From contig CAQNVT010000186.1 in assembly GCA_948844705.1 (NCBI GenBank), positions 1 through 26,112 on the forward strand: a DNA stretch of 26,112 nt, written 5' to 3'. Shown here piece after piece: positions 1 through 6,765 of this stretch. How positions within the stretch are numbered: the stretch's first letter is position 1; the number at the start of each line of letters is the position of its first letter. The stretch comes from an uncultured Dorea sp. GTDB lineage: Bacteria; Bacillota; Clostridia; Lachnospirales; Lachnospiraceae. The notes beneath the pieces were generated by a model, which worked only from the letters and a program-made list of their open reading frames with translations, did not search any database and had not been told where the DNA came from. A program made the position numbers and the translations under genes.

Positions 1-158
1 AGTGTACCCACCGGACCGAAGAACATGCCGTCTTTGTGAGAATCATCGTCATAGTAGCCCAATCCGGCTCCGAAACCACCCCAGAATTTCCATGTGGCAA
101 ACCGGGGAGTCCAGTTTGGCCACTGCTTGATATTCCAAATACACTTATCTGTCTGCAT
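1..158 (-). CDS. possible start of a further gene overlapping the previous one (partial)
   Basis: A second minus-strand frame opens with ATG at 158 and runs to the window edge. Its 52 residues are rich in Trp, Phe, Gly and Asp (for example WKFWGGFGAGLGYY at about residues 27-40) and look more like a natural protein than the frame of the membrane protein over the same bases. An AGGAG lies 13 bases upstream of the ATG, which is far. It may be the next gene of the operon starting inside the tail of the previous one, or a sign that one of the two frames is shifted. No function can be assigned. Confidence 0.3.
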   Translation of the reverse strand, partial: MQTDKCIWNIKQWPNWTPRFATWKFWGGFGAGLGYYDDDSHKDGMFFGPVGT

Positions 159-1363
159 ATTCTTACACTTTCTCCTATTCCTGCCCCCTGATACAAATCC
201 CCACTGACAGACAGTTCTCTTTCCTCGCCTTCCTCTGTCCGGAGTGTGAAATAATAGGAATCCAATTTTGTCCCTTCATCTTTTCTCTCGTCCACGATTT
301 CTGCCCTGACATATTCCGGCTCTCCTGCCGGGAGCGCACAGTTCCAATAATACATACCGATAAAGCAATACACAAAAATGATAAATACGGGAATTGCCAG
401 CTCCGCATATCCTCCGCAGGCGCGGATAAACCGCAGAGAAAACATCATTCCCAAAGCCAGCGCCACACCCAGAACTGCCATCTTCCACATCTCTTCGATA
501 TTTATAGATTCCAGTCTGACTATGGCGTACAGCAGCAAAAATACCATGGGAAAATACGGCATACCCACATATTGCTTCTTTAATTTACAGGGATTGATCG
601 TTTTGACATCCCAGTAAAGCACTCTGTGAAAGGTAAGATAAAAAGCCCATATCACCAGCGGATACAGCACGTAGCACAGTGCCTCTGTTCTGACGGTTCC
701 CCAGACAGCTGCCGAAAATGCTATCACTCCTATTACATTTAAAATCCCCGCAAGTCTTCTGATTCGCATAATCCACTCTGGGTTTTCATAAAATGCCGGA
801 TTCCTGCTCCATTCTTCTTCTATCCATTTTCGTTTTTCCTGCTGCCTGACGGGATAATATCTGCTTGTTCGCTGCTCGTCACATTTCCTTTGCATCTGCC
901 GCCACGACTCTGCATGCATTCCTGAAATACCATTTTTAAGCGCCGGAAGTCTATAGTCATCCAGAAACGGAAATATTTTCTCTGCATTTGCCATATTGTC
1001 TTCAACCCGCGCAAGTTTCCTTCCGTCTGCATCGTAAAAAATGATAATCAGATCACCCAGCACCATTTTGCATTCGATCCGTTCTATTTCCATAAGTTTA
1101 AACTCCCGCTTCCGTCCGAACATTGTCCTGTAATAGCAGCCGTTATATCCAAGACACAGCCGCCTCAGCGCATAAGACATAAGCATTACAAGGCCCGGCA
1201 GCAGCATGATGCTGACCACGGAACCTCCGATCACAATCTGTACCATATCATGCCTGTTCAGTCCGTCCCTGACAATAAATATCAAAAATCCGGCAAAAAT
1301 CAGACTGCATAATGTTCCAATTACCGCTAATACTTTCCTTTCTCTGACAACCAGACCATACAT
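1..1363 (-). CDS. PH-like, multi-pass membrane protein with DUF3592-like C-terminus (partial)
   Basis: The frame stays open for 454 codons from an ATG at 1363 to the left edge of the window, so the 3' end is missing. The start is chosen because GAGGAG lies 8 bases before it. Visible layout: two N-terminal membrane segments (about residues 11-31 and 41-66), a PH-like strand-rich stretch (about 68-140), a charged linker, several more membrane segments between about 204 and 345, then a beta-rich region (about 348-410) that resembles DUF3592 domains. The PH-like part resembles the equivalent stretch of the protein at 3685-4509 (an FG-K-E pattern before an EI pair), so the two may be paralogues. 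It follows the Cys-tail gene by 14 bases and is probably the last gene seen of that operon. Its role is unknown. Residues after about 410 look less protein-like and overlap another open frame. Confidence 0.7.
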   Translation of the reverse strand, partial: MYGLVVRERKVLAVIGTLCSLIFAGFLIFIVRDGLNRHDMVQIVIGGSVVSIMLLPGLVMLMSYALRRLCLGYNGCYYRTMFGRKREFKLMEIERIECKMVLGDLIIIFYDADGRKLARVEDNMANAEKIFPFLDDYRLPALKNGISGMHAESWRQMQRKCDEQRTSRYYPVRQQEKRKWIEEEWSRNPAFYENPEWIMRIRRLAGILNVIGVIAFSAAVWGTVRTEALCYVLYPLVIWAFYLTFHRVLYWDVKTINPCKLKKQYVGMPYFPMVFLLLYAIVRLESINIEEMWKMAVLGVALALGMMFSLRFIRACGGYAELAIPVFIIFVYCFIGMYYWNCALPAGEPEYVRAEIVDERKDEGTKLDSYYFTLRTEEGEERELSVSGDLYQGAGIGESVRICRQISVFGISSSGQTGLPGLPHGNSGVVSEPDWATMTMILTKTACSSVRWVH

Positions 1364-1377
1364 AGCATCATCTCCTC

Positions 1378-2316
1378 TTACTCCTCACATTCCCGCGAAT
1401 CCTGCTGTAAATGTGGAATCCTGCTCAAACAACGATAAAAGAAATCCTTCCTGGAGCACCCGGCCCGGCCGCCGCCGGCACATGCACACGCACACGCGCA
1501 GGCACATCCCCCGCCGGAGCGCCCTGCCATTCCCCGTCCGCGTCCCGTTTGTACATATACACTTCCAAGCCCTCTGTTTTTCTCATAGCTGTCCTTGATC
1601 CCCTCACGGTTCCTTCCCGCATACAGCCTTACCGCATATATAATAAGACCAAGCACCCCGAAGGCCGCCGCCAGTACGGTCACAATCATCCTGCCCACAG
1701 GCACCGTGCCCTTATCATAATCATCATCAAATTTATAAGCGTCCTTCGGATAAGTAACCGTAACACTGACCCGCTCTCCCGGCTCCAGATTCTTCCAGGT
1801 TTCCAGATATCCTCCTTCCTTATTAAGAAATGTCATATCAGACTCTATACTCTCACCGCCGGACCAGAATATCTGCAGCTCCTTCACGGCAATATCATCA
1901 AACCATCCGGGGGTAAACCGATACTTATAATTTCCCGAAGCCTCCTCATACATCCTGTGCTGATGAATGGAAAACTTCATATTCACAGTTTCCCCCGCCT
2001 CATACTCACGGTCAAGATCCACACGTATATAATCACCGCCGGACCCATAATATCCCAGCTTCTTTATATTGTCACTTAAGGGCTTCGCTTCCTCCACATA
2101 TTTATTAGGAATGCCGATCTTCACCCAGCTTAACGGCCCCTCGCTTGTGCTGTCCAGCACCTTCCAGTCAATCTCATAAGTGATATACATGGATCCGTCT
2201 TCCTGCACGTCAATCCATATGGCCTCCCGCCTGATCTCATCCAACGGCTTCTTTGCCTCCACGGAAATACTCTGCAGAAACAATAATATAAGAAATACCA
2301 ATACTTTTTTCTTCAT
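1378..2316 (-). CDS. membrane-anchored protein with Cys-Ala repeat tail, likely radical SAM substrate
   Basis: 312 residues from the ATG at 2316, which has AGGAGG 7 bases upstream and overlaps the stop of the radical SAM gene as ATGA. A longer frame reaching to 2418 has no such site and lies inside the upstream gene. A signal peptide (residues 1-21, MKKKVLVFLILLF...) is followed by an extracytoplasmic beta-rich domain resembling DUF2207-type proteins, one membrane helix (about 208-229) and a basic cytoplasmic tail. The tail holds GGG, then CACACACACA (271-280), then GGGRAGC (281-287), with further Cys at 296 and 310. The Cys and Ala codons vary (TGT/TGC; GCC/GCG/GCA), so the repeat is kept at protein level. 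Direct coupling to an RRE-bearing radical SAM/SPASM gene suggests the tail is its substrate. That is inference; the DUF2207 label is a resemblance, not a confirmed match. Confidence 0.75.
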   Translation of the reverse strand: MKKKVLVFLILLFLQSISVEAKKPLDEIRREAIWIDVQEDGSMYITYEIDWKVLDSTSEGPLSWVKIGIPNKYVEEAKPLSDNIKKLGYYGSGGDYIRVDLDREYEAGETVNMKFSIHQHRMYEEASGNYKYRFTPGWFDDIAVKELQIFWSGGESIESDMTFLNKEGGYLETWKNLEPGERVSVTVTYPKDAYKFDDDYDKGTVPVGRMIVTVLAAAFGVLGLIIYAVRLYAGRNREGIKDSYEKNRGLGSVYVQTGRGRGMAGRSGGGCACACACACAGGGRAGCSRKDFFYRCLSRIPHLQQDSRECEE

Positions 2317-3683
2317 CTGCCTTCCTCCTGTCCATTCCCCAGAGGACACTTCTGCTTCATCTGCCTGGAATAATCCCGGTATTTCCTGCAGGCCGGATGA
2401 TTCCAGATCCTGTTCCATTTTGTATCTCGCATATTTCCAAAGGTTTCTTTGTCAAGGCAGCTCTGACACGCAACCACCTCTCCGGAAGGAGTCACCGCCA
2501 TATTACTTAGAGCCGCACCGCAGGAGGGCACCGTAAGTCCCATCTCTCTTAAGCTTTCCTCTTTGATCCAGCCCGGAGAGGTAAATTGTATCTCCATTCC
2601 GTTCTCCGCACAGTATTGTGACGCCTGCCTTACTGCCTCCGTAATTTCCTTCTCCGTAAGCCGCAGAGCCTCCCTCCCGGGATCGGCCGCATTTCCTGTC
2701 GGTATCATTCCCGAGCAGGTTACATAGATCACTCCCATTTTCTTTAAAAACTTTATCGTTTCCACATATGATATATTTGCTCTGCATAAAGGAGTATTGA
2801 CATTGACAGAAAGCCCCGCCTTCAGTGCATTTTTAATCCCTGCCACCGTCTCGTCGAAATGCACCGAACCGGTTAATCTGTTATGTATTTCCCGGTCTGG
2901 GGAGTAAAGCGTGATCTGCACATTATCAAGCTCCGCCTCCCTTAGCCGCTCGCAATATGCCTCCGTAAGTTTTATCCCGTTTGTATTAAGGCGGGTCACA
3001 AACCAGCGGGCCGAAGAGATCAGCTCAAACAAATCCTCCCTGAGCGTCGGCTCGCCTCCGGTAAATGTAAGCTGCGGAATCCTGGCCTTTTTGCACCTTT
3101 CAATAATTTCCTTCCATTCCTCCGTACCAAGCTCCCGTCCGCCGGCATGTACCTGTCCCGCGGCATAGCAGTGGATGCAATGCTGGTTGCAATTCCAGCG
3201 TCCTCCCTTTTCCATGGCGCTGACCATGAGATCCATGCGGTGCGGCGCCGTCATATGCGGAGCATACGATCCGATATCCGTCTGCCCGATATCGATCTCC
3301 GGCGTTCTTCCCCTCGCAATATCCTCGAAGACCTCCGCGATGACCATAAGATCCTCACGGAACATTTCCTCATCTGCATAGGGATATATCTTCTTTACAT
3401 TTCCGCATGTGCTCTGAATGATTCTCTCCAGCTCCTCCTCAGGCATCTCCCCGTCCCCGTACCGATTTAACTGCTTAATAAACTCCGTCAGAAGAATCGC
3501 CCAGGATTCATTCACCGGTATCATCTGATTACCGTTCAGGATTGCCACAGAAGGAACAAAATGAAACAACCGGAACTTCGGAGGAATCATATGAATCCGG
3601 ATTGCTCCCGGATCCTTCGGATTCCAGGTCGTATGTATCATCTCTTTCCAGTTTTTCCACTCATACCATTTTTCACGGAGCAT
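2313..3683 (-). CDS. radical SAM/SPASM maturase with PqqD-like recognition region
   Basis: 456 residues from ATG 3683, chosen because GGAGGTGG precedes it; the in-frame upstream extension to 3764 lies within the neighbouring gene. About residues 43-128 resemble a PqqD-type RiPP recognition element (short strands, then a helical part). The radical SAM core carries CNQHCIHC (Cys165, 169, 172), which would bind the [4Fe-4S] cluster used to cleave S-adenosylmethionine, and GGEP at 209-212. The C-terminal SPASM-like part has Cys388, 406, 409, 432 and 446, expected to bind auxiliary cluster(s). This layout is known from peptide maturases that form thioether or carbon-carbon links in ribosomal peptides (sactipeptide/ranthipeptide type). 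The next gene overlaps by 4 bases and encodes a Cys/Ala/Gly-rich tail, the obvious candidate substrate. The actual modification cannot be read from sequence. Confidence 0.88.
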   Translation of the reverse strand: MLREKWYEWKNWKEMIHTTWNPKDPGAIRIHMIPPKFRLFHFVPSVAILNGNQMIPVNESWAILLTEFIKQLNRYGDGEMPEEELERIIQSTCGNVKKIYPYADEEMFREDLMVIAEVFEDIARGRTPEIDIGQTDIGSYAPHMTAPHRMDLMVSAMEKGGRWNCNQHCIHCYAAGQVHAGGRELGTEEWKEIIERCKKARIPQLTFTGGEPTLREDLFELISSARWFVTRLNTNGIKLTEAYCERLREAELDNVQITLYSPDREIHNRLTGSVHFDETVAGIKNALKAGLSVNVNTPLCRANISYVETIKFLKKMGVIYVTCSGMIPTGNAADPGREALRLTEKEITEAVRQASQYCAENGMEIQFTSPGWIKEESLREMGLTVPSCGAALSNMAVTPSGEVVACQSCLDKETFGNMRDTKWNRIWNHPACRKYRDYSRQMKQKCPLGNGQEEGR

Positions 3684-3684
3684 T

Positions 3685-4509
3685 TTAATTCCACCTCCAT
3701 CCCACATACAAAAAGCACAGATTCGCCAGAATCGCCGACAGTACTGCCGCTGCCATACGCGCATACGAAACCTTTACCCTGCGAAGCTCTGCATTTTCAT
3801 ATGGTGCAAACATACCTGATATTCTTTCTTCCACCTTTTTCCCGAAATAGATTCCCTTAAACAAATTGCTCAGCATCGTATACTGGACATAAAGCCCCAA
3901 AGCGACAGCCAGGATTCCTGCAAACGGATTCTCCTTACCCGCAAAAAGCATCGGAACAGCGGCTATAAGCATAAATATAACACAATTTCTCCGGTCGTTC
4001 TTATAATAAAAGCTCCGATCCATCTGCCGGATTACCTTAAGCGACAGGTAAGGAATTTCCACATTTATTTCTTTCATAAGAAATTTATAACTTTCTATTA
4101 TTGTTTTCTGCACCGTATCATTTCCCACTTCATAATGAAATGTAATATATCCCCTCTTTTTCGGAATCTTAAATGCCGCTGCCGTGATCTTTACCTTTTT
4201 ACTTTGCAGCGCTTCTCTGATCTCACCGTAGGATACATACTCCTTCATCCCGAAAAAGCTCCGGCGTATTCCTTCCTCATCAAGCCTCCACACACATCTC
4301 TTCATGATATGCTTCTCCTGCCGGCTAAGAACCAGACCTAAAATAAACGCCGGCACACAAATGTACCATATCCTCGGCATAATCCCCGTAACATCCCAAA
4401 ACAAACATCCTAAAAACAGACTGCCTGCGGCGACCAGCATAGCATAGCCTTTTACTTTTCGTATGGTACGTCCCGAAAATACAGGAAACTCATATTTCTC
4501 CCTTTTCAT
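3685..4509 (-). CDS. PH-like domain membrane protein
   Basis: 274 residues. The N-terminus has two predicted membrane segments (about residues 19-38 and 46-62), then a soluble stretch of about 70-165 with the look of bacterial PH-like domains (WRLDEEGIRRSFFGMKEYVS near residues 74-93). Further hydrophobic segments lie at about 174-189, 193-215 and 248-270. The start ATG is 6 bases past the stop of the hydrolase gene, and an AGGA 11 bases upstream is the likely ribosome binding site. The stop lies 1 base before the radical SAM start, so the two genes are probably translationally coupled. The similar protein at 1-1363 flanks the other side of the maturase/substrate pair, so the two may act together at the membrane, for example in export or as a scaffold. 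No specific function can be assigned. Confidence 0.7.
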   Translation of the reverse strand: MKREKYEFPVFSGRTIRKVKGYAMLVAAGSLFLGCLFWDVTGIMPRIWYICVPAFILGLVLSRQEKHIMKRCVWRLDEEGIRRSFFGMKEYVSYGEIREALQSKKVKITAAAFKIPKKRGYITFHYEVGNDTVQKTIIESYKFLMKEINVEIPYLSLKVIRQMDRSFYYKNDRRNCVIFMLIAAVPMLFAGKENPFAGILAVALGLYVQYTMLSNLFKGIYFGKKVEERISGMFAPYENAELRRVKVSYARMAAAVLSAILANLCFLYVGWRWN

Positions 4510-4515
4510 CCCCTG

Positions 4516-5211
4516 TTATATCCTTTCCGTATTTTTTACTATCTCCTGGTATTTCGGATATTTCTCAAGAAACTTTTCTATTACCTCAGGATGCTCCCAG
4601 TAATGCATCGGATAAACACATCCGACATTCACCTTCTCAAGAAAATACAGGATTCCCCGGTCATAATCCTCCTCCTGCCGCACGTCCAGCGGAACAAAGG
4701 CCACATCAATCTTCCGTCCTGCAATTTTATCAATCTCTCTTCTATATCGCGCCGTCATGTTATGGTTATATTCCTCAGATTCCTCTTCCCAGCGCCAATC
4801 GTTAAGATCCCCCGCGTGATAGATCACACGGTCCTTTATACCCTCCTTCACGGTAACAAGGTACGCAACTCCCGAATCCGTAGAATACAGCGTCTCGACA
4901 TTTGTCCCGTCAGACAATGTGTAGCTTCTGTTCCCGCCTGCCCTCAGCACATTAATACCCTCGGGGTATTTCTTTTTCCGGATATCCGCCGCCAGCACTG
5001 CCTCAATATTTTCCGGAGGAATCCCCTGCTGTCTCAGCAATGCAAACACCTCCGGATTATAATGATCATGATGAAAATGACTTGCAAAAACATACACCCT
5101 CTTCCGCCTGTCAAGTACCGGAAGCTGTCCCTTATAATAATCGAAGATGAAATAGCTTTCTTCTGTCTCCACACAGAAACCGCTGTGATAAATATAAGTA
5201 ACCCGAAGCAT
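4516..5211 (-). CDS. metallo-beta-lactamase-fold hydrolase
   Basis: 231 residues. HFHHDH at positions 45-50 is the metal-binding HxHxDH signature, and His132 in HAGD (132-135) and His203 in PMH are the expected further ligands. This supports a dinuclear metal site of the MBL superfamily in a small UlaG/UPF0173-like member. There is no signal peptide, so it should be cytoplasmic. The start has GGAGG 5 bases upstream. It is the first gene after a predicted promoter at 5302-5330 and leads the operon containing the radical SAM maturase. The leader between promoter and start contains a copy of the dispersed palindromic repeat. The substrate is unknown; within a peptide-modification operon a hydrolytic or lyase role is possible, but nothing in the sequence shows it. 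Confidence 0.82.
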   Translation of the reverse strand: MLRVTYIYHSGFCVETEESYFIFDYYKGQLPVLDRRKRVYVFASHFHHDHYNPEVFALLRQQGIPPENIEAVLAADIRKKKYPEGINVLRAGGNRSYTLSDGTNVETLYSTDSGVAYLVTVKEGIKDRVIYHAGDLNDWRWEEESEEYNHNMTARYRREIDKIAGRKIDVAFVPLDVRQEEDYDRGILYFLEKVNVGCVYPMHYWEHPEVIEKFLEKYPKYQEIVKNTERI

Positions 5212-5232
5212 ATAACCCTCCCTGTAATGAAT

Positions 5233-5286
5233 GGGGACGTAGTAAAATTAATTTTACTACGTCCCAGATTGAAAATACCCTGTCCC
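5233..5286 (+). repeat. dispersed palindromic repeat, copy 1
   Basis: 54-bp element: a G, then the perfect 32-bp palindrome at 5234-5265 (left arm GGGACGTAGTAAAATT, right arm its exact reverse complement), then the tail AGATTGAAAATACCC and TGTCCC. The ends are thus GGGGAC and GTCCC. Near-identical copies lie at 18330-18383, 22240-22293 and, inverted, from 26063. This copy would be transcribed into the 5' leader of the hydrolase-radical SAM operon, 9 bases before the ribosome binding site of the first gene. Confidence 0.9.
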
Positions 5287-5301
5287 TAATTAATTTGTTT
5301 T

Positions 5302-5330
5302 ATGATACACTAAATACTCCAAATATGCAA
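5302..5330 (-). promoter_or_regulatory. sigma-A type promoter of the hydrolase-radical SAM operon
   Basis: On the minus strand TTGCAT (5325-5330) and TATCAT (5302-5307) are separated by 17 bases, a good match to TTGACA/TATAAT. Transcription would begin near 5295, just before repeat copy 1, placing the whole repeat in the leader. Confidence 0.5.
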
Positions 5331-5342
5331 TAGCCATAAAAA

Positions 5343-6134
5343 TCACCAGATCACTTCCATATAGGCGAAATCGCTAAAATACTCCGACTTCTGTTTGTCT
5401 ACCTTTTTTTCTATTTCCTCCGGAGCCGGCTCTAATACCTGCCCTTCTTCCCATACAATAAGCTTATCATCCTTATTCTTTCTTCCATAATAAATCGTCT
5501 TGCATTTGTGGGTACCCCCGTATCCATTATCTACTTTTGGAAAGATAATACTTACCTCATCCCCGTAAACCATCTTATCGACGGGATTTCCAAAGAAAAT
5601 TCCGGGATATTGAAAATAAACCTCCTGCCATCCGTCATCACACTCCTTATACCGCATTCCCTCCGGCACCTTAATTGCACTGGTATTTACTGCAGTAATA
5701 ACATCCTTACATTTAAATGTACAATAAACAGACCCATCCGCCAGCTCGTAAAGCTCCGTCACCTGAATATCCTCCGACGGCACCACATTGATCTGATAGT
5801 TAAGCCACTCCGTCCATATCGTAGCCAGTATCACGATCACCCAGATTGTAATCCACACGGTAAGAATATGCCGGTAGGTAATCTTCCGCTCCAGTTTTTT
5901 ACAGGCCCGCCTGAAAGTTTCGCTCATCTCATCGCCGTTCTCTGCATCATCCGCTTTTCCGTCCTTCTCAAGTGAAATGTCCGGAAGTCCGGCAGCGGCC
6001 GTCTCATAAAGCCTGCGGCACTCCCCGCATTCCCTGATATGCTCCTCCACCAGCCTCCTGCTCTCTTCGCTGCATACATTGTCGTCATACAGAACCATCA
6101 GATCCTTAATCACATCACATGAAATCTTACTCAT
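5343..6134 (-). CDS. membrane-anchored zinc-binding anti-sigma factor
   Basis: 263 residues. The N-terminus has the ZAS-type zinc motif His32-x3-Cys36-x2-Cys39 (HIRECGEC) with Cys6 and Cys21 nearby, which in this family clamps the partner ECF sigma factor. A single membrane helix lies at about 89-110, followed by an extracytoplasmic domain of about 150 residues with no recognised fold, presumably the sensor. The start ATG overlaps the end of the sigma gene by 8 bases and has AGGAGGG 6-7 bases upstream, so the pair should be coupled. The last codons are EVIW then TGA. The signal sensed is unknown. Confidence 0.85.
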   Translation of the reverse strand: MSKISCDVIKDLMVLYDDNVCSEESRRLVEEHIRECGECRRLYETAAAGLPDISLEKDGKADDAENGDEMSETFRRACKKLERKITYRHILTVWITIWVIVILATIWTEWLNYQINVVPSEDIQVTELYELADGSVYCTFKCKDVITAVNTSAIKVPEGMRYKECDDGWQEVYFQYPGIFFGNPVDKMVYGDEVSIIFPKVDNGYGGTHKCKTIYYGRKNKDDKLIVWEEGQVLEPAPEEIEKKVDKQKSEYFSDFAYMEVIW

Positions 6135-6639
6135 TTTTTATCCCTCCTATAAGCTCCTGAATCTTAAGCTTTGCCCGGTGATACGTGACACGTGCCCATC
6201 CTTCCCTGCGGTCAAATATTTCTCCGATCTCCTTAAACGAGAGATCCCCGAGCGTCCTCAGGGTAAACACCTCCTTATAAGGCTCCTCCAGGTAATGCAG
6301 CACCTTATAAATAGAAAGCACCTCATCCTTTCTTATGCAGACAGATTCCGGACTCTGCATGTCCCCGTGTGCTGTGTCCGGAATCACAGCCCCGGAAATC
6401 TTCTCATTCTCCCCGGTGAAATGCTTTCTTTTCTTCAGGTGGGTCAGATACGTATTTTTCCCTATCTGGCACAACCATGTCTTTACAGAGCAGGTGTATT
6501 TAAACTTATCGGCGCCCTTTAATGCCTTGAAAAATGTCTCCTGCGTGATCTCCTCGGCAATCTCCGCATTTCCGCTCATGGCAAGAATGAACAGATAGAC
6601 ATCACGAAAATATTCATTATATATTTCCTCAAAATCCAT
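6127..6639 (-). CDS. ECF-type RNA polymerase sigma factor
   Basis: 170 residues, the usual length for an ECF sigma. Region 2 is seen near the N-terminus (EEIYNEYFRDVYLFIL and AEEITQETFFKALKG), and region 4 near the C-terminus (LGDLSFKEIGEIFDRREGWARVTYHRAKLKIQEL, cited as residues of about 130-165) has the helix-turn-helix that reads the -35 box. AGGAGGTG lies 7 bases before the ATG. The anti-sigma gene overlaps its 3' end. A possible self-recognised promoter lies at 6668-6693. Regulon unknown; autoregulation and control of the neighbouring gene cluster are only possibilities. Confidence 0.92.
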   Translation of the reverse strand: MDFEEIYNEYFRDVYLFILAMSGNAEIAEEITQETFFKALKGADKFKYTCSVKTWLCQIGKNTYLTHLKKRKHFTGENEKISGAVIPDTAHGDMQSPESVCIRKDEVLSIYKVLHYLEEPYKEVFTLRTLGDLSFKEIGEIFDRREGWARVTYHRAKLKIQELIGGIKNE

Positions 6640-6667
6640 AGCATTTCACCTCCTCTGTTACTTATTA

Positions 6668-6693
6668 GACTATGCAAAATATAATTTGTTACA
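6668..6693 (-). promoter_or_regulatory. possible ECF-type autoregulatory promoter
   Basis: Minus strand TGTAAC (6688-6693), 16 bases, then AGTC (6668-6671), ahead of the sigma gene. The pattern resembles ECF promoters with an AAC-containing -35 box and a CGTC-like -10 box (known from Bacillus ECF sigmas). Only one instance is visible here. Confidence 0.35.
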
Positions 6694-6704
6694 AACTTTC
6701 CTTA

Positions 6705-6732
6705 TTGACTTCCTTATTTTATTCTCTATAAT
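6705..6732 (+). promoter_or_regulatory. sigma-A promoter of the DMT transporter gene
   Basis: TTGACT (6705-6710), a 16-base spacer and a perfect TATAAT (6727-6732). Transcription would start near 6739, giving a leader of about 27 bases before the ATG at 6766. Confidence 0.7.
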
Positions 6733-6765
6733 ATATCTTGTTGTAGAAAAAAGGAGAAGATACCC

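Noticed and set aside
1..158. Fic/DUF4172 start (IW-x-x-K-x-WPN-x-T resemblance) in the overlapping frame
   Set aside because: Only the first few residues resemble it; the next 30 do not, and the gene is cut by the window.
1411..2079. 222-residue plus-strand open frame opposite the Cys-tail gene
   Set aside because: Antisense shadow of a well-supported minus-strand gene, with no ribosome binding site and low-complexity composition.
2317..2418. 34-residue N-terminal extension of the Cys-tail protein
   Set aside because: It lies wholly inside the radical SAM gene, and AGGAGG plus a signal peptide mark the ATG at 2316.
5233..5286. Repeat copy as an ordinary intrinsic terminator
   Set aside because: The hairpin is not followed by a T-run in either direction, and the same unit appears upstream of promoters and ribosome binding sites elsewhere.
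4591..5289. 232-residue plus-strand open frame
   Set aside because: Lies opposite the MBL hydrolase, whose metal-binding motif is clear, and runs into the repeat element.
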